From: Cupriavidus cauae
GTDB taxonomy: Bacteria > Pseudomonadota > Gammaproteobacteria > Burkholderiales > Burkholderiaceae
Assembly (NCBI RefSeq): GCF_008632125.1
Contig: NZ_VWRN01000027.1
Span: 124,001 to 188,000, forward strand
Direction of reading: 5' to 3'
DNA length: 64,000 bases
Numbering within the stretch: the stretch's first letter is position 1; every line of letters starts with the position of its first letter. This document shows, piece after piece, positions 26,303 to 36,154 of this stretch. Both the position numbers and the translations under genes were made by a program. The notes below the pieces were generated by a model. That model made no database searches and was not told where the DNA came from. It saw nothing but the letters and a program-made list of their open reading frames with translations.

Positions 26303-28894
26303 TCAAACCGTCACCGTATCCGCCACCCCCTTGAAGTCCTCGATCTGATCGAAGTTCATGTAGCGGTAGATCTTGTCGCCATTGGCGTTCAGCACGCCCA
26401 TGTCGGCCATGTACTCTTCCTTGGTCGGAATGCGGCCGAGGCGCGAGCAGATGGCGGCCAGTTCCGCGGAGCCCAGATACACGTTGGTGTTCTTGCCCAG
26501 GCGGTTCGGGAAGTTGCGGGTCGAGGTCGACATCACCGTCGCGCCTTCGCGCACCTGTGCCTGGTTGCCCATGCACAGCGAGCAGCCCGGCATTTCGGTC
26601 CGCGCGCCGGCGGTGCCGAACACGCCGTAGTGGCCTTCCTCGGTCAGCTGCTTCTGGTCCATCTTGGTCGGCGGCGCGACCCACAGCTTGACCGGGATGT
26701 CGCGCTTGCCTTCCAGCAGCTTCGACGCGGCGCGGAAGTGGCCGATGTTGGTCATGCAGCTGCCGATGAACACTTCGTCGATCTTGGCGCCGGCGACGTC
26801 GGACAGCGTCTTCACGTCGTCCGGGTCGTTCGGGCAGGCGACGATCGGCTCGTGCACGTCGGCCAGGTCGATCTCGATCACGGCGGCGTACTCGGCGTCG
26901 GCGTCGGGCTCGAGCAGCTTCGGATCGGCCAGCCACGCTTCCATCGCCTTGATGCGGCGCGACAGGCTGCGGGCGTCCTGGTAGCCCTCGGCGATCATCC
27001 ACTTCAGCAGCGTGATGTTGCTGTTGATGTATTCGATGATCGGTTCCTTGTTCAGGCGCACCGTGCAGCCGGCGGCCGAGCGCTCGGCCGAGGCGTCGGA
27101 CAGTTCGAACGCTTGCTCGACCTTCAGGTCGGGCAGGCCTTCGATTTCCAGGATGCGGCCGGAGAAGATGTTCTTCTTGCCCTGCTTGGCAACGGTCAGC
27201 AGACCCTGCTTGATCGCATACAGCGGGATCGCATTGACCAGGTCACGCAGCGTGACGCCCGGCTGCATCTTGCCCTTGAAGCGGACCAGCACCGATTCCG
27301 GCATGTCCAGCGGCATCACGCCGGTGGCGGCGGCAAAGGCCACCAGGCCCGAGCCGGCCGGGAAGCTGATGCCGATCGGGAAGCGGGTGTGCGAGTCACC
27401 GCCGGTGCCGACGGTGTCGGGCAGCAGCATGCGGTTCAGCCACGAGTGGATGACGCCGTCGCCCGGGCGCAGCGAGATGCCGCCGCGGGTGCTGATGAAT
27501 TGCGGCAGCGTGTGGTGCGTCTTGACGTCGACCGGCTTCGGATAGGCGGCGGTGTGGCAGAACGACTGCATCACCAGGTCGGCCGAGAAGCCCAGGCAGG
27601 CCAGGTCCTTCAGTTCGTCGCGGGTCATCGGGCCGGTGGTGTCCTGCGAGCCCACCGAGGTCATCTTCGGTTCGCAGTAGGTGCCCGGGCGGATGCCCTT
27701 GCCTTCCGGCAGGCCGCAGGCGCGGCCGACCATCTTCTGCGCCAGCGTGTAACCCTTGCCGGTGTCGGCCGGGTTCTGCGGCAGGCGGAACAGCGTCGAC
27801 GGCGCCAGGCCCAGCGCTTCGCGCGCCTTGGCGGTCAGGCCGCGGCCGATGATCAGCGGAATGCGGCCGCCGGCGCGCACTTCGTCGAACAGCACGTCGG
27901 ACTTGACCTGGAATTCGGCGATGACTTCGCCGTTCTTCAGCGCCTTGCCCTCATAGGGACGCAGCTCGACCACGTCGCCCATTTCCATCTTCGACACGTC
28001 GAGCTCGATCGGCAGCGCGCCGGCGTCTTCCATCGTGTTGTAGAAGATCGGGGCGATCTTGCCGCCCAGGCACACGCCGCCGAAGCGCTTGTTCGGCACG
28101 AACGGGATGTCTTCGCCGGTGAACCACAGCACCGAGTTGGTGGCGGACTTGCGGCTCGAGCCGGTACCGACCACGTCTCCGACGTAGGCGACCAGGTGGC
28201 CCTTTTCCTTCAGCGCTTCGATGAACTTGACCGGGCCGCGCTTGCCGTCTTCCTCGGGCTGGAACGCGGCGCCCTCGCGCTTGTTCTTCAGCATCGCCAG
28301 CGCGTGCAGCGGGATGTCGGGGCGGGTGGTGGCGTCCGGCGCCGGCGACAGGTCGTCGGTATTGGTTTCGCCCGGGACCTTGAAGACGGTCACGGTCAGG
28401 CTTTGCGGGACTTCCGGACGGCTGGTGAACCATTCGGCGTCGGCCCAGCTTTGCAGCACGGCGCGCGCATTGGCGTTGCCCTTGTCGGCCTTTTCCTTGA
28501 CGTCGTGGAAGGCGTCGAACATCAGCAGGGTCTTCTTCAGCGCGTCGGCGGCGACGGTGCCGACTTCGGCGTCGTCCAGCAGCTCGATCAGCGGCGAGAT
28601 GTTATAGCCGCCGAGCATCGTGCCGAGCAGTTCGGTGGCACGGGCGCGGCTGATCAGCGCGCAGGTTTCCTTGCCGAGGGCGACGGCGGCCAGGTACGAG
28701 GCCTTGACCTTGGCGGCGTCATCGACGCCGGCGGGCACGCGGTAGGTGATCAGGTCCAGCAGGGTCTGCTCTTCGCCGGCGGGCGGATTCTTCAGCAGTT
28801 CGATCAGTTCGGCGGTCTGCTGCGCGGACAGCGGCAGCGGAGGAATGCCAAGCGCGGCGCGTTCGGCGACATGGGCGCGATAGTTTTCGAGCAT
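26303..28894 (-). CDS. acnB: Aconitate hydratase B
   Basis: This 863-aa enzyme interconverts citrate and isocitrate (and acts on 2-methyl intermediates) in the TCA cycle, in the cytoplasm. The 4Fe-4S ligands are visible in [10 protein letters not shown] and CSLCMGNQ, and the N-terminal AcnB-specific domain begins [17 protein letters not shown]. Length is the normal AcnB value of about 865. The start at 28894 is the conserved Met; a 14-codon upstream extension is rejected. Its leader holds a perfect TATA-rich palindrome and its end a good terminator, so it is monocistronic. Confidence 0.97.
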   Translation of the reverse strand: MLENYRAHVAERAALGIPPLPLSAQQTAELIELLKNPPAGEEQTLLDLITYRVPAGVDDAAKVKASYLAAVALGKETCALISRARATELLGTMLGGYNISPLIELLDDAEVGTVAADALKKTLLMFDAFHDVKEKADKGNANARAVLQSWADAEWFTSRPEVPQSLTVTVFKVPGETNTDDLSPAPDATTRPDIPLHALAMLKNKREGAAFQPEEDGKRGPVKFIEALKEKGHLVAYVGDVVGTGSSRKSATNSVLWFTGEDIPFVPNKRFGGVCLGGKIAPIFYNTMEDAGALPIELDVSKMEMGDVVELRPYEGKALKNGEVIAEFQVKSDVLFDEVRAGGRIPLIIGRGLTAKAREALGLAPSTLFRLPQNPADTGKGYTLAQKMVGRACGLPEGKGIRPGTYCEPKMTSVGSQDTTGPMTRDELKDLACLGFSADLVMQSFCHTAAYPKPVDVKTHHTLPQFISTRGGISLRPGDGVIHSWLNRMLLPDTVGTGGDSHTRFPIGISFPAGSGLVAFAAATGVMPLDMPESVLVRFKGKMQPGVTLRDLVNAIPLYAIKQGLLTVAKQGKKNIFSGRILEIEGLPDLKVEQAFELSDASAERSAAGCTVRLNKEPIIEYINSNITLLKWMIAEGYQDARSLSRRIKAMEAWLADPKLLEPDADAEYAAVIEIDLADVHEPIVACPNDPDDVKTLSDVAGAKIDEVFIGSCMTNIGHFRAASKLLEGKRDIPVKLWVAPPTKMDQKQLTEEGHYGVFGTAGARTEMPGCSLCMGNQAQVREGATVMSTSTRNFPNRLGKNTNVYLGSAELAAICSRLGRIPTKEEYMADMGVLNANGDKIYRYMNFDQIEDFKGVADTVTV

Positions 28895-28981
28895 GGGAGC
28901 CTGCGGGGTGATAGAGGAATAGGGGTTAAACAACACCGTTGTGATCGCGATTGTACGCTCAACGCCGGTCCTCGGTCAAAC

Positions 28982-29002
28982 GTCTTATATCTTATATAAG
29001 AC
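28982..29002. promoter_or_regulatory. Perfect palindrome in acnB leader, candidate GntR-type operator
   Basis: GTCTTATAT (28982-28990) and ATATAAGAC (28994-29002) form an exact 9-bp inverted repeat with a 3-bp spacer, 88 bp upstream of acnB. The sequence is typical of GntR-family sites. The regulator is not encoded in the window. Confidence 0.65.
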
Positions 29003-29154
29003 TTAGGACTGACGACCTGGCAACAGCCACGCAACACTGCCCCGCCGTTACCGGGTGTAACCGCCGTAAGTCGTTGGCAACAAAGGGAAACGGCGGCCCC
29101 AGGGCGCCTCGCCACGCGGTACAACGGAGGCTACCGAATCATGGGGAGAACGGT

Positions 29155-29649
29155 GTGAATGCAGGAATTTTTGCCCTGCGCCGAGGGCTGGCCGCCATGG
29201 CCATGTGCGGCGTGACGATGCTGGCAGGCCAGGCACAGGCGCAGCCTGTCGAATCGGGCCCGATGACGGTGGCCGGCACGCTGGTCGTCAACGGGCCGGT
29301 GACGGTGCAGGGCCCGGTCGAGGTCGATGGCCGCGTGCGGGTACGCGGGCCGGTCACCGGGCAATGGTTCGAGACGGACGACGGCCCGTCGATGCGGGGG
29401 GCGCCGCAGCGCACCTTCAACGGCCCGCTGACCGTGCATGGCCCCCTGCGCGTGCAGGGCGACCTGATCGTCAACGGGCCGCTGGAAGCGGCCGGGCCGA
29501 TCCGTGCCGCCCGCATCCGGGCCGACGGGCCGGCGCGGCAGCGGCAATACGGCGAGGACCGCCGCGGTTATCCGCCGGCCTACCAGCAGGGCTATCCGGA
29601 CCAGCCATACGACGGCCGCGGCTACGACGGATACGGCTACGGGCGCTGA
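29155..29649 (+). CDS. Secreted protein with Gly-Pro beta-strand repeats
   Basis: This 164-aa exported protein starts at a GTG (29155) after GGGGAGA. The signal peptide ends near AQAQP (about residue 31). It then shows regular 6-residue strands separated by GP: GTLVVNGPVTVQGPVEVDGRVRVRGP, with a second set GPLTVHGPLRVQGDLIVNGP. This is the spacing of bactofilin/polymer-forming beta-helix domains. The C-terminal about 45 residues are Tyr/Gly/Asp-rich. Function unknown; a surface or envelope beta-helix is likely. The stop codon is the first unit of a tandem DNA repeat. Confidence 0.68.
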   Translation: MNAGIFALRRGLAAMAMCGVTMLAGQAQAQPVESGPMTVAGTLVVNGPVTVQGPVEVDGRVRVRGPVTGQWFETDDGPSMRGAPQRTFNGPLTVHGPLRVQGDLIVNGPLEAAGPIRAARIRADGPARQRQYGEDRRGYPPAYQQGYPDQPYDGRGYDGYGYGR

Positions 29650-29720
29650 CGGCGGCTGACGTGGCTGACGGTGGCTGACGGTGGCTGACGGTGGCTGACG
29701 GCGGCTGACGGCGGCTGACG
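29644..29720. repeat. 10-bp tandem repeat, about eight copies of the GGCTGAC core
   Basis: The repeat unit is GGTGGCTGAC or GGCGGCTGAC. The array starts inside the stop codon of the GP-repeat protein and ends just before the convergent phytase-like gene. TGA recurs in every unit, so slippage would not extend the reading frame in frame zero. Confidence 0.9.
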
Positions 29721-29756
29721 GAAGCCGAGGAACGCCGCCAGCGCCGGCCCCCTCTT

Positions 29757-31049
29757 CTACTCCGGCACCACCTCGAACGCCAGCACCTGCGTGATCTGCG
29801 TCGCGTTGAAGTTGTTGTCCGACACCAGCACCAGGCTGTCGCGGCCATTGGCCAGCTTCGGCCCCCAGGCCATGCCCTCGATGTTGTCGACGGTCTTCAG
29901 CCCCAGCGCGTTCAGGTTCTGCACCAGCCGTTTCCGCACCGGCACGTAGCTGGCGCCGGCGAGCCGGTCCAGGCTGCGCACGTCCGTCGCGCCGCGGATA
30001 TCGATCTGGTACAGCCGCACATAGGTAGTGAAGTTGCCATCGGCGCCCTGCACGCCGGCGCGCTCCAGCGTCAGCAGCCGGTTGTCGTCGATCGCCAGGA
30101 TCTCGGTCACGCCGTTGTCGGCGCTGCGCCCCGGGGCTGGCGCGGCCGGGATTGCGTCGAGTGGATAGACAAACTGCGCCAGCACATTGCCGTTGCGGTC
30201 GTAGCGCAGCAGGCGGGAGACCGAGCCGGACGACGGCGTCGGCAGCGGCCCGTCCTGGTACAGCGGCCCTTCCATGCTGACCCACAGCGACTTGCCGTCG
30301 GCCGACAGCGACAGTCCCTCGAACGTCGCGTTGTTGCGCGAGCCGGTTTCCTGCGTGGGCGACATTTGGAACGCCGCCGGCAGCGGCAGCGTCCCGCTCA
30401 GCGTGCCGTCCGTGCGGGCCCGCGCGACGAAGGGATCGAGGCCGAGCACGCGATCGCCCTCGCTGGTCCACCACAGGCCGCCGGTGGACGGATCGAAGCG
30501 GATCGCCTCGGGATCGGGCACGACGCCGCCCGCCGTGCGGTTGGGGTAGGCGCTGCCGTCGGCCTGGCGCAGCGTCACGACGCTGGCGATCTGCACCGGC
30601 TGCAGGCGAGCCGAGTCATAGCTGATCCGCGCCGTATAGAAGCGCGCCGGCTGCTTGTCCGAGCGGTCGTCCGAGACCAGATACCAGAGATTGGCCGCCG
30701 GATCGTAGTCGATGCCGGACAGGCCGCCCACCGTGGTGCCGCCGACCTGCAGGTCGTTGGGCAGCGTCTGCTCGCCGATCAGCCGGACCGCGCCCACCGA
30801 ACGCCGCGGGCCGTCGTCATGGTCGTCATCGCCCCCGCAGGCGGCGAGCAGCGCGGTCGACATCACCAGCGCGGCGAGGCCCACTACCCGGGTCCCGGCA
30901 CGGCGGCCGGGCGCGCCGGCCGGCGCAATTGCGGGCGCAATGGCCGGCGCAATGGCGGGCGCATCGGCGGACGCAACGACGGCCTCGATCGAAGGATCGA
31001 CGGAAGTGGCGACGAAACAGGCGGCGGAACGGACGGCGGGACGGCGCAT
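29757..31049 (-). CDS. Esterase-like/phytase-like lipoprotein
   Basis: This 430-aa protein has an esterase-like activity of phytase domain (PF13449): LSGIDYDPAANLWYLVSDDR near residue 110, then DPEAIRFDPSTGGLWWTSEG, NNATFEGLSLSADGKSLWV and IEGMAWGP. These strands form a beta-propeller. A lipobox LLAAC (about residue 70) follows a hydrophobic stretch, so it is an outer-membrane or periplasmic lipoprotein. About 50 residues with APAIAPAIAPAIAP repeats precede the signal, an unusual extension; a later GTG at VVGLAALVM may be the true start. Substrate is unknown. Confidence 0.82.
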   Translation of the reverse strand: MRRPAVRSAACFVATSVDPSIEAVVASADAPAIAPAIAPAIAPAGAPGRRAGTRVVGLAALVMSTALLAACGGDDDHDDGPRRSVGAVRLIGEQTLPNDLQVGGTTVGGLSGIDYDPAANLWYLVSDDRSDKQPARFYTARISYDSARLQPVQIASVVTLRQADGSAYPNRTAGGVVPDPEAIRFDPSTGGLWWTSEGDRVLGLDPFVARARTDGTLSGTLPLPAAFQMSPTQETGSRNNATFEGLSLSADGKSLWVSMEGPLYQDGPLPTPSSGSVSRLLRYDRNGNVLAQFVYPLDAIPAAPAPGRSADNGVTEILAIDDNRLLTLERAGVQGADGNFTTYVRLYQIDIRGATDVRSLDRLAGASYVPVRKRLVQNLNALGLKTVDNIEGMAWGPKLANGRDSLVLVSDNNFNATQITQVLAFEVVPE

Positions 31050-31289
31050 GCGCAGGCTCTCGTGGATGGAAATCCCGCGAGTCTGGCGCCCGGCAATGAC
31101 CCGCCGATGACAGCCCGCTCAAGTTCCGCCGGCCACCAACGTTAACCCATGAGATGACCGTCCGCTGCCGCCGACGGTCGCTCCCGCTCGACTCAAACGG
31201 CCAAGCTGAGCGGGTTTCCCCCTTTTTTTCGGCCCATTGCCCGCCACCGATTCACCGAGAATGGCGTGGCATTCCGATACAGGCATCTC

Positions 31290-31769
31290 ATGGCGAAAAC
31301 GCTCACGACTCCCCAGGCACCCAGCTCCAGCAAGCGCGGGGTGCTGATTCTCGCCGGTGTCGCGGTCGCGGCCGTGCTGGGCGCGGGAAGTTTCTTCCTC
31401 GGCAGCCTGCTGAACAACCGCGCACCCGCCGCGCCGGCCGCCCCCGTGGTTCCGGCGCCGATCTTTGTCGCGCTCGACGCCTTCACCGTCAACCTGAAGG
31501 GCGAGGACGGCGACCGCTTCCTGCACACCGGCCTGTCGGTCAAGGTGGCCGACACGCAGACGCAGGCGCGCATCGCCGAATATCTGCCGGAGGCGCGCAG
31601 CCGCATCCTGTTGTTGCTGTCGGCCAAGCAGCCACCGGAGCTGTCGACCGTCGAGGGCAAGCAGAAGCTCGCCGAAGAAATCAAGCAGGCGCTGGCAAAG
31701 CCGTTCGCACCGGCGCTGCCGAGCCAACAGATCGTGGATGTCCTGTTCACTTCCTTCGTGGTGCAGTAA
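31290..31769 (+). CDS. fliL: Flagellar basal-body-associated protein FliL
   Basis: This 159-aa inner-membrane protein has one N-terminal membrane helix (VLILAGVAVAAVLGAGSFFL, about residues 17-36), an Ala/Pro linker, and the FliL periplasmic domain ending QQIVDVLFTSFVVQ. It stabilises stator-rotor contact at the flagellar motor. The ATG at 31290 is preferred to one 24 nt upstream. It is the first of fliL-M-N-O-P-Q-R on this strand, 141 bp before fliM. Confidence 0.93.
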   Translation: MAKTLTTPQAPSSSKRGVLILAGVAVAAVLGAGSFFLGSLLNNRAPAAPAAPVVPAPIFVALDAFTVNLKGEDGDRFLHTGLSVKVADTQTQARIAEYLPEARSRILLLLSAKQPPELSTVEGKQKLAEEIKQALAKPFAPALPSQQIVDVLFTSFVVQ

Positions 31770-31910
31770 GCCCGTGCCCTGCCCCGCTTGCCAACCCGAT
31801 ATGAAGCCGACCACCCGACTCTCGCCCGCCGATGCGCACCTCGCGCGCGCCCAGGCCGGCGTGCGCGCGGCGCTTCTTTAATCCAGTCGTTCATTGGGGC
31901 AGGACATTAA

Positions 31911-32918
31911 ATGGCTTACGACAAATTCCTCTCGCAGGATGAAGTAGACGAGCTGCTCAAGGGCGTATCCGGCGAGGCCGAGACGCCCGAGGCCGTGGCG
32001 CCGGTCTCCGAAGACGGCGTGCGGCCCTACAACCTGGCGACCCAGGAGCGCATCGTCCGCGGCCGGCTGCATACGCTGGAAATCATCAACGAGCGTTTCG
32101 CGCGCCAGCTGCGCACGGCGCTGTTCAACTTCATCCGCCGCGGCGCGGATATCTCGGTCGGTTCGATCAGGATCGAGAAATACGGCGAGTTCGTGCGCAA
32201 CCTGCCGGTGCCGACCAACCTGAACCTGGTCCACATGAAGCCGCTGCGCGGCACCGCGCTGTTCGTGTTCGACCCGAACCTGGTGTTCCTGGTCGTCGAC
32301 AACCTGTTCGGCGGCGACGGGCGCTTCCATACGCGCGTCGAGGGCCGCGACTTCACGCAGACCGAGCAACGCATCATCCGCCGCATGCTGGATCTGGCGC
32401 TGGCCAGCTATGGCCACGCGTGGCAGGCGGTCCATCCGATCGAGTTCGAATACGTCCGCTCGGAGATGCACACCAAATTCGCCAACATCGCGATCCCCAA
32501 CGAGGTCGTGGTGACCACCGCATTCCATATCGAGCTGGGCGCGGTCGGCGGGCAGATGCACGTCTGCTTCCCGTACTCGATGATCGAGCCGGTGCGCGAT
32601 CTGCTGATGAATCCGCTGCAGGATGAAGTCGAGGTCGACAAGCGCTGGCTGCAGCAGCTGTCGCAACAGCTGCGCGCCGCCGAGGTGGAACTGGTGGCCG
32701 AGTTCGCGCATCTGCGCAGCACCGTGGCAGAAGTGCTGGCGCTGCGCGCCGGCGACGTGCTGCCGATCGAGCTGCCCGAGAACGTGATCGGCAAGGTCGA
32801 CGGCGTGCCGGTCATGCAGTGCAGCTACGGCACGATGAACGGCCAGTACGCGCTGCGTGTGCAGCGCATGTTCAATCATCAAGACAGCGATTCCAACAAG
32901 GAAACCGACCATGACTGA
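31911..32918 (+). CDS. fliM: Flagellar motor switch protein FliM
   Basis: This 335-aa C-ring component has the CheY-binding N-terminus FLSQDEVDELLKGV, the CheC-like middle domain (RFARQLRTALFNFIRRGADI, VFDPNLVFLVVDNLFGGDGR), and a C-terminal SpoA domain ending VPVMQCSYGTMNGQYALRV. It controls rotation direction. Its stop overlaps the fliN start by 8 bp, showing translational coupling. Confidence 0.96.
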   Translation: MAYDKFLSQDEVDELLKGVSGEAETPEAVAPVSEDGVRPYNLATQERIVRGRLHTLEIINERFARQLRTALFNFIRRGADISVGSIRIEKYGEFVRNLPVPTNLNLVHMKPLRGTALFVFDPNLVFLVVDNLFGGDGRFHTRVEGRDFTQTEQRIIRRMLDLALASYGHAWQAVHPIEFEYVRSEMHTKFANIAIPNEVVVTTAFHIELGAVGGQMHVCFPYSMIEPVRDLLMNPLQDEVEVDKRWLQQLSQQLRAAEVELVAEFAHLRSTVAEVLALRAGDVLPIELPENVIGKVDGVPVMQCSYGTMNGQYALRVQRMFNHQDSDSNKETDHD

Positions 32919-33348
32919 CGGCAAAGAGGACAAGCCGGCCGATCCGATGGACGACTGGGCGAGCGCCCTGGCCGAGCAAACCAGCGCGACCGCTGCGCCT
33001 GAGCCCGCCGCCACGGTGGCGACGGCCACGCCCGCGGCCGCGACGGTCTTCCAGCCGCTGGAGCGCGAAGCGTCGAGCGGCTTCCACAACGATATCGAGA
33101 TGATCCTCGATATCCCGGTGCAACTGACGGTCGAACTGGGCCGCACCAAGGTACCGATCAAGAGCCTGCTGCAACTGGCGCAAGGTTCGGTGGTCGAGCT
33201 CGACGGCCTGGCCGGCGAGCCGATGGACGTGCTGGTCAACGGCTATCTGATCGCGCAGGGCGAGGTGGTGGTGGTCAACGACAAGTTCGGCATCCGCCTG
33301 ACCGACATCATCACGCCGTCCGAACGCATCCGGAAGCTGAACAAATGA
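32911..33348 (+). CDS. fliN: Flagellar motor switch protein FliN
   Basis: This 145-aa protein has an acidic/Ala-Thr-rich N-terminus and a SpoA domain at about residues 65-145 ([57 protein letters not shown]). It forms the lower C-ring with FliM. The ATG at 32911 overlaps the fliM end; its TGA at 33346-33348 overlaps the fliO ATG. Confidence 0.96.
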   Translation: MTDGKEDKPADPMDDWASALAEQTSATAAPEPAATVATATPAAATVFQPLEREASSGFHNDIEMILDIPVQLTVELGRTKVPIKSLLQLAQGSVVELDGLAGEPMDVLVNGYLIAQGEVVVVNDKFGIRLTDIITPSERIRKLNK

Positions 33349-33890
33349 AACCCGCTCGGGGCCGCGCATTGCGGCCCGCGCCTGGCACGCGCTCGTACGC
33401 GGCCCGCTCGATCTGCGGTGCGGCGACCGGCCTGCCGGTCCTCGCGCACGCGGCCGATGCGGTGACCGGCGCGACCGGTGCCGGCGCGCTCGCGCAGGCC
33501 GGTCTCGGCCTGTTCGCGATCATTGCGCTGATCCTCGGCCTTGCCTGGCTGGCGCGCCGCGCCGGCCTGGTGCGGCATGTCCAGGGCGGTGTGATGAAAG
33601 TCGTCGGCAGCACCAGCCTGGGCGCACGCCAGCGCCTGCTGCTGGTCGAGGTCGGCGATACCTGGCTGGTGCTCGGTGTCAGCGCCGGCGAAATCCGCAC
33701 GCTGCATACGCTGCCGGCCGGCTCCGCATCGCCCGGCGAGGCGATCGCCGCGATGGCCGGCACGGGCGGCATGCGCGGCACGGGTTCGACGCCGATGTCG
33801 CCGCACGCCCCGTTCGGCGACAAGGCCACCTTCGCGCAGAAACTGCTGCGCTCGATGCAACAGAACCTGCAACAGACCCTGAAGTCATGA
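33345..33890 (+). CDS. fliO: Flagellar biosynthetic protein FliO
   Basis: This 181-aa protein has one membrane helix at about residues 55-75 ([20 protein letters not shown]) and a small cytoplasmic domain ([20 protein letters not shown]). It assists assembly of the FliP ring of the export gate. The N-terminal about 35 residues are long and Arg-rich for a FliO. Both ends overlap their neighbours by ATGA. Confidence 0.9.
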   Translation: MKPARGRALRPAPGTRSYAARSICGAATGLPVLAHAADAVTGATGAGALAQAGLGLFAIIALILGLAWLARRAGLVRHVQGGVMKVVGSTSLGARQRLLLVEVGDTWLVLGVSAGEIRTLHTLPAGSASPGEAIAAMAGTGGMRGTGSTPMSPHAPFGDKATFAQKLLRSMQQNLQQTLKS

Positions 33891-34675
33891 ACACCATGTA
33901 CGCCGCCAGCCGGCGTCGGTCCGGAGCGCCGCTGACGCTGACGCTCGGCCTGCTGCTGGCCGCCGCTCTCGCGCTCGGCACCGATCCCGCGGCCGCGCAG
34001 GCGCTGCCGGGCATCGTCAGCCGCCCCGGCCCCGGTGGCAGCCAGACCTGGTCGCTGTCGGTCCAGACGCTGGTCCTGCTGACCTCGCTGTCCTTCCTGC
34101 CGGCCGCCCTGCTGATGATGACGGGCTTCACCCGCGTGGTGATCGTGCTCGGCCTGCTGCGCACCGCGCTCGGCACGGCCACGTCGCCGCCGAACCAGGT
34201 GCTGATCGGCCTGTCGCTGTTCCTGACCTTCTTCGTGATGTCGCCGGTGCTGGACCGGGTCTACACCGAGGCCTACAAGCCGCTGTCGGAGAACCGCATC
34301 AGCCTGGAGCAGGCGGCCGAACGCGCCGCCGCGCCGATGAAGGCCTTCATGCTGAAGCAGACCCGCGAGAAGGACCTCGCGCTGTTCGCGCAGATGGCCA
34401 AGACGCCGGAGATGCAGGGCCCCGAAGACGTGCCGCTGCGCGTGCTGGTGCCGGCCTTCGTCACCAGCGAACTGAAGACCGCGTTCCAGATCGGCTTCAC
34501 GATCTTCATCCCCTTCCTGATCATCGACCTGGTGGTTGCCAGCGTGCTGATGGCGATGGGCATGATGATGGTGCCGCCGGCGACGATCTCGCTGCCGTTC
34601 AAGCTGATGCTGTTCGTGCTGGTCGATGGCTGGCAGCTGCTGCTGGGCTCGCTGGCGCAGAGCTTCCTGACCTGA
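33887..34675 (+). CDS. fliP: Flagellar export gate protein FliP
   Basis: This 262-aa protein carries a cleavable signal peptide, as is normal for FliP (to about residue 39), and the family core: [51 protein letters not shown] and [20 protein letters not shown]. It forms the inner ring of the type III flagellar export gate. It starts at the fliO stop. Confidence 0.96.
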   Translation: MNTMYAASRRRSGAPLTLTLGLLLAAALALGTDPAAAQALPGIVSRPGPGGSQTWSLSVQTLVLLTSLSFLPAALLMMTGFTRVVIVLGLLRTALGTATSPPNQVLIGLSLFLTFFVMSPVLDRVYTEAYKPLSENRISLEQAAERAAAPMKAFMLKQTREKDLALFAQMAKTPEMQGPEDVPLRVLVPAFVTSELKTAFQIGFTIFIPFLIIDLVVASVLMAMGMMMVPPATISLPFKLMLFVLVDGWQLLLGSLAQSFLT

Positions 34676-34726
34676 CGTGCCACCTTCGATGTACCACGCC
34701 GACGCCGCAAGCGCACCGGAGGCCAA

Positions 34727-34996
34727 ATGACGCCGGAAACCGTAATGACCATCGCCACCCAGGCGATGAAGATGACGCTGCTGCTGGCCGGCCCGCTGCT
34801 GCTGGTCGCGCTGATCGCGGGCCTGGCGATCAGCCTGTTCCAGGCCGCCACGCAGATCAACGAAATGACGCTTTCGTTCATCCCCAAGCTGCTGGCGCTG
34901 TTCATCACGCTGGTGCTGGTGGGGCCGTGGATGATCAACACCTTCGTCGACTACATGCGCGAGGTGTTCGAGGGCATTCCGGGGCTGGTGCGCTGA
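34727..34996 (+). CDS. fliQ: Flagellar export gate protein FliQ
   Basis: This 89-aa protein has two membrane helices and matches FliQ over its length (MTPETVMTIATQAMKMTLLL, FQAATQINEMTLSFIPKL). It joins FliP and FliR in the export gate. It follows fliP by 51 bp. Confidence 0.95.
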   Translation: MTPETVMTIATQAMKMTLLLAGPLLLVALIAGLAISLFQAATQINEMTLSFIPKLLALFITLVLVGPWMINTFVDYMREVFEGIPGLVR

Positions 34997-35095
34997 GCCG
35001 GCCGTGAGTCGGCCACGTGCGGCACAGAAGACGACGCAGGTAGCGACGCGGATAGCGGCGCAGACAACGACAACCACGGCAAGAGGCGAGACGCG

Positions 35096-35881
35096 ATGGT
35101 ATCGGTGACCACGGCCCAGCTCTACGAATGGATCGCGGCCTTCCTGTGGCCGCTGTTCCGGCTGCTCGCGCTGATCGCCACCGCGCCGCTGTTCGGCGAG
35201 GGCACCATTCCGCGGCAGGCCAAGATCGGCCTGGCCGCGCTGATCGCGATCGCGATCTCGCCGACCATCGAGAACCTGCCGGTGGTGCCGGTCTATTCCT
35301 TCGACGGCTTTCTGCTGATCCTGAACGAGATCGGCGTCGGTATCGCGCTCGGCTTCACGATGCGGCTGGTGTTCGCCGCGGTCGAATACGCCGGCGAAAT
35401 CATCGGCCTGCAGATGGGCCTGTCGTTCGCCTCGTTCTTCGATCCGAGCGCCGGCGGCCAGACCATGGTGCTGGGGCGCTTCCTCGGCATCGTCGCGATG
35501 CTGCTGTTCCTGGCGCTGGACGGCCACCTGCTGATGCTGGCCACGCTGGTCGACAGCTTCTCGGCACTGCCGATCGGCGGCACGCCGTTGTCGGCCGATG
35601 GCTGGGCGGCCGTCGCACGTGCGGGCGGCACGGTGTTCTCGTCGGGCCTGCTGCTGGCGCTGCCGCTGGTGGCGGCGCTGCTGACGCTGAACCTGCTGCT
35701 GGGCATCCTGAACCGCGCTTCGCCGCAGCTGTCGATCTTCGCGGTCGGCTTCCCGGTCACGCTGGCCGGCGGCATGCTGCTGCTGATGCTGGTGATGCCG
35801 CAGATGAACGTCTACATGTCGCACCTGATCGAGAACGGGCTGTCGTCGCTCGAGAGCGTGCTCGGCCAGCTGGCGCGCTGA
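35096..35881 (+). CDS. fliR: Flagellar export gate protein FliR
   Basis: This 261-aa protein has about six membrane helices with FliR features (PLFGEGTIPRQAKIGLAALI, MGLSFASFFDPSAGG, LGILNRASPQLSIFAVGFP). It completes the FliPQR complex. The ATG at 35096 starts the protein (MVSVTTAQLYEWIAAFLWPL). It is the last gene of this block; flhB and flhA are not in the window. Confidence 0.95.
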   Translation: MVSVTTAQLYEWIAAFLWPLFRLLALIATAPLFGEGTIPRQAKIGLAALIAIAISPTIENLPVVPVYSFDGFLLILNEIGVGIALGFTMRLVFAAVEYAGEIIGLQMGLSFASFFDPSAGGQTMVLGRFLGIVAMLLFLALDGHLLMLATLVDSFSALPIGGTPLSADGWAAVARAGGTVFSSGLLLALPLVAALLTLNLLLGILNRASPQLSIFAVGFPVTLAGGMLLLMLVMPQMNVYMSHLIENGLSSLESVLGQLAR

Positions 35882-36154
35882 TCGCGAACACCGGCACGGC
35901 GCCGGTTACGGGCGCGCACGGCGATGCCATGTCTGCAATGTCTGTGCGAAAACGCGGCACGTGCGCATGATTCCAGCGCGCGCGATATACCACAACGCGG
36001 CGATTTGCGGGCGCGCGGCGCTGCGCCGATAATGTCGCCGCCCGGCGCCGGCCAGCATCGGGCCGCGCCATCGGTCCGCTCGCCGCGGCGTACTTGATGC
36101 GCGATCGCACCGGGCCGGCCAGCCGCCATCCTCGCCTTCCCCGCCGTACCGTCG

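Noticed and set aside
26303..28894. AcnD-type 2-methylcitrate enzyme
   Set aside because: The length, the N-terminal domain and [18 protein letters not shown] match AcnB, and no prpB, prpC or prpF gene is near.
25946..28999. A 1017-codon open frame on the plus strand
   Set aside because: It is antisense to acnB and shows the same shadow composition.
31050..31289. Sigma-28 or FlhDC-type promoter of fliL
   Set aside because: No stretch matched the -35/-10 spacing convincingly.
31801..31881. A 26-codon frame between fliL and fliM
   Set aside because: It has no Shine-Dalgarno and no family resemblance; the flagellar order is normal without it.
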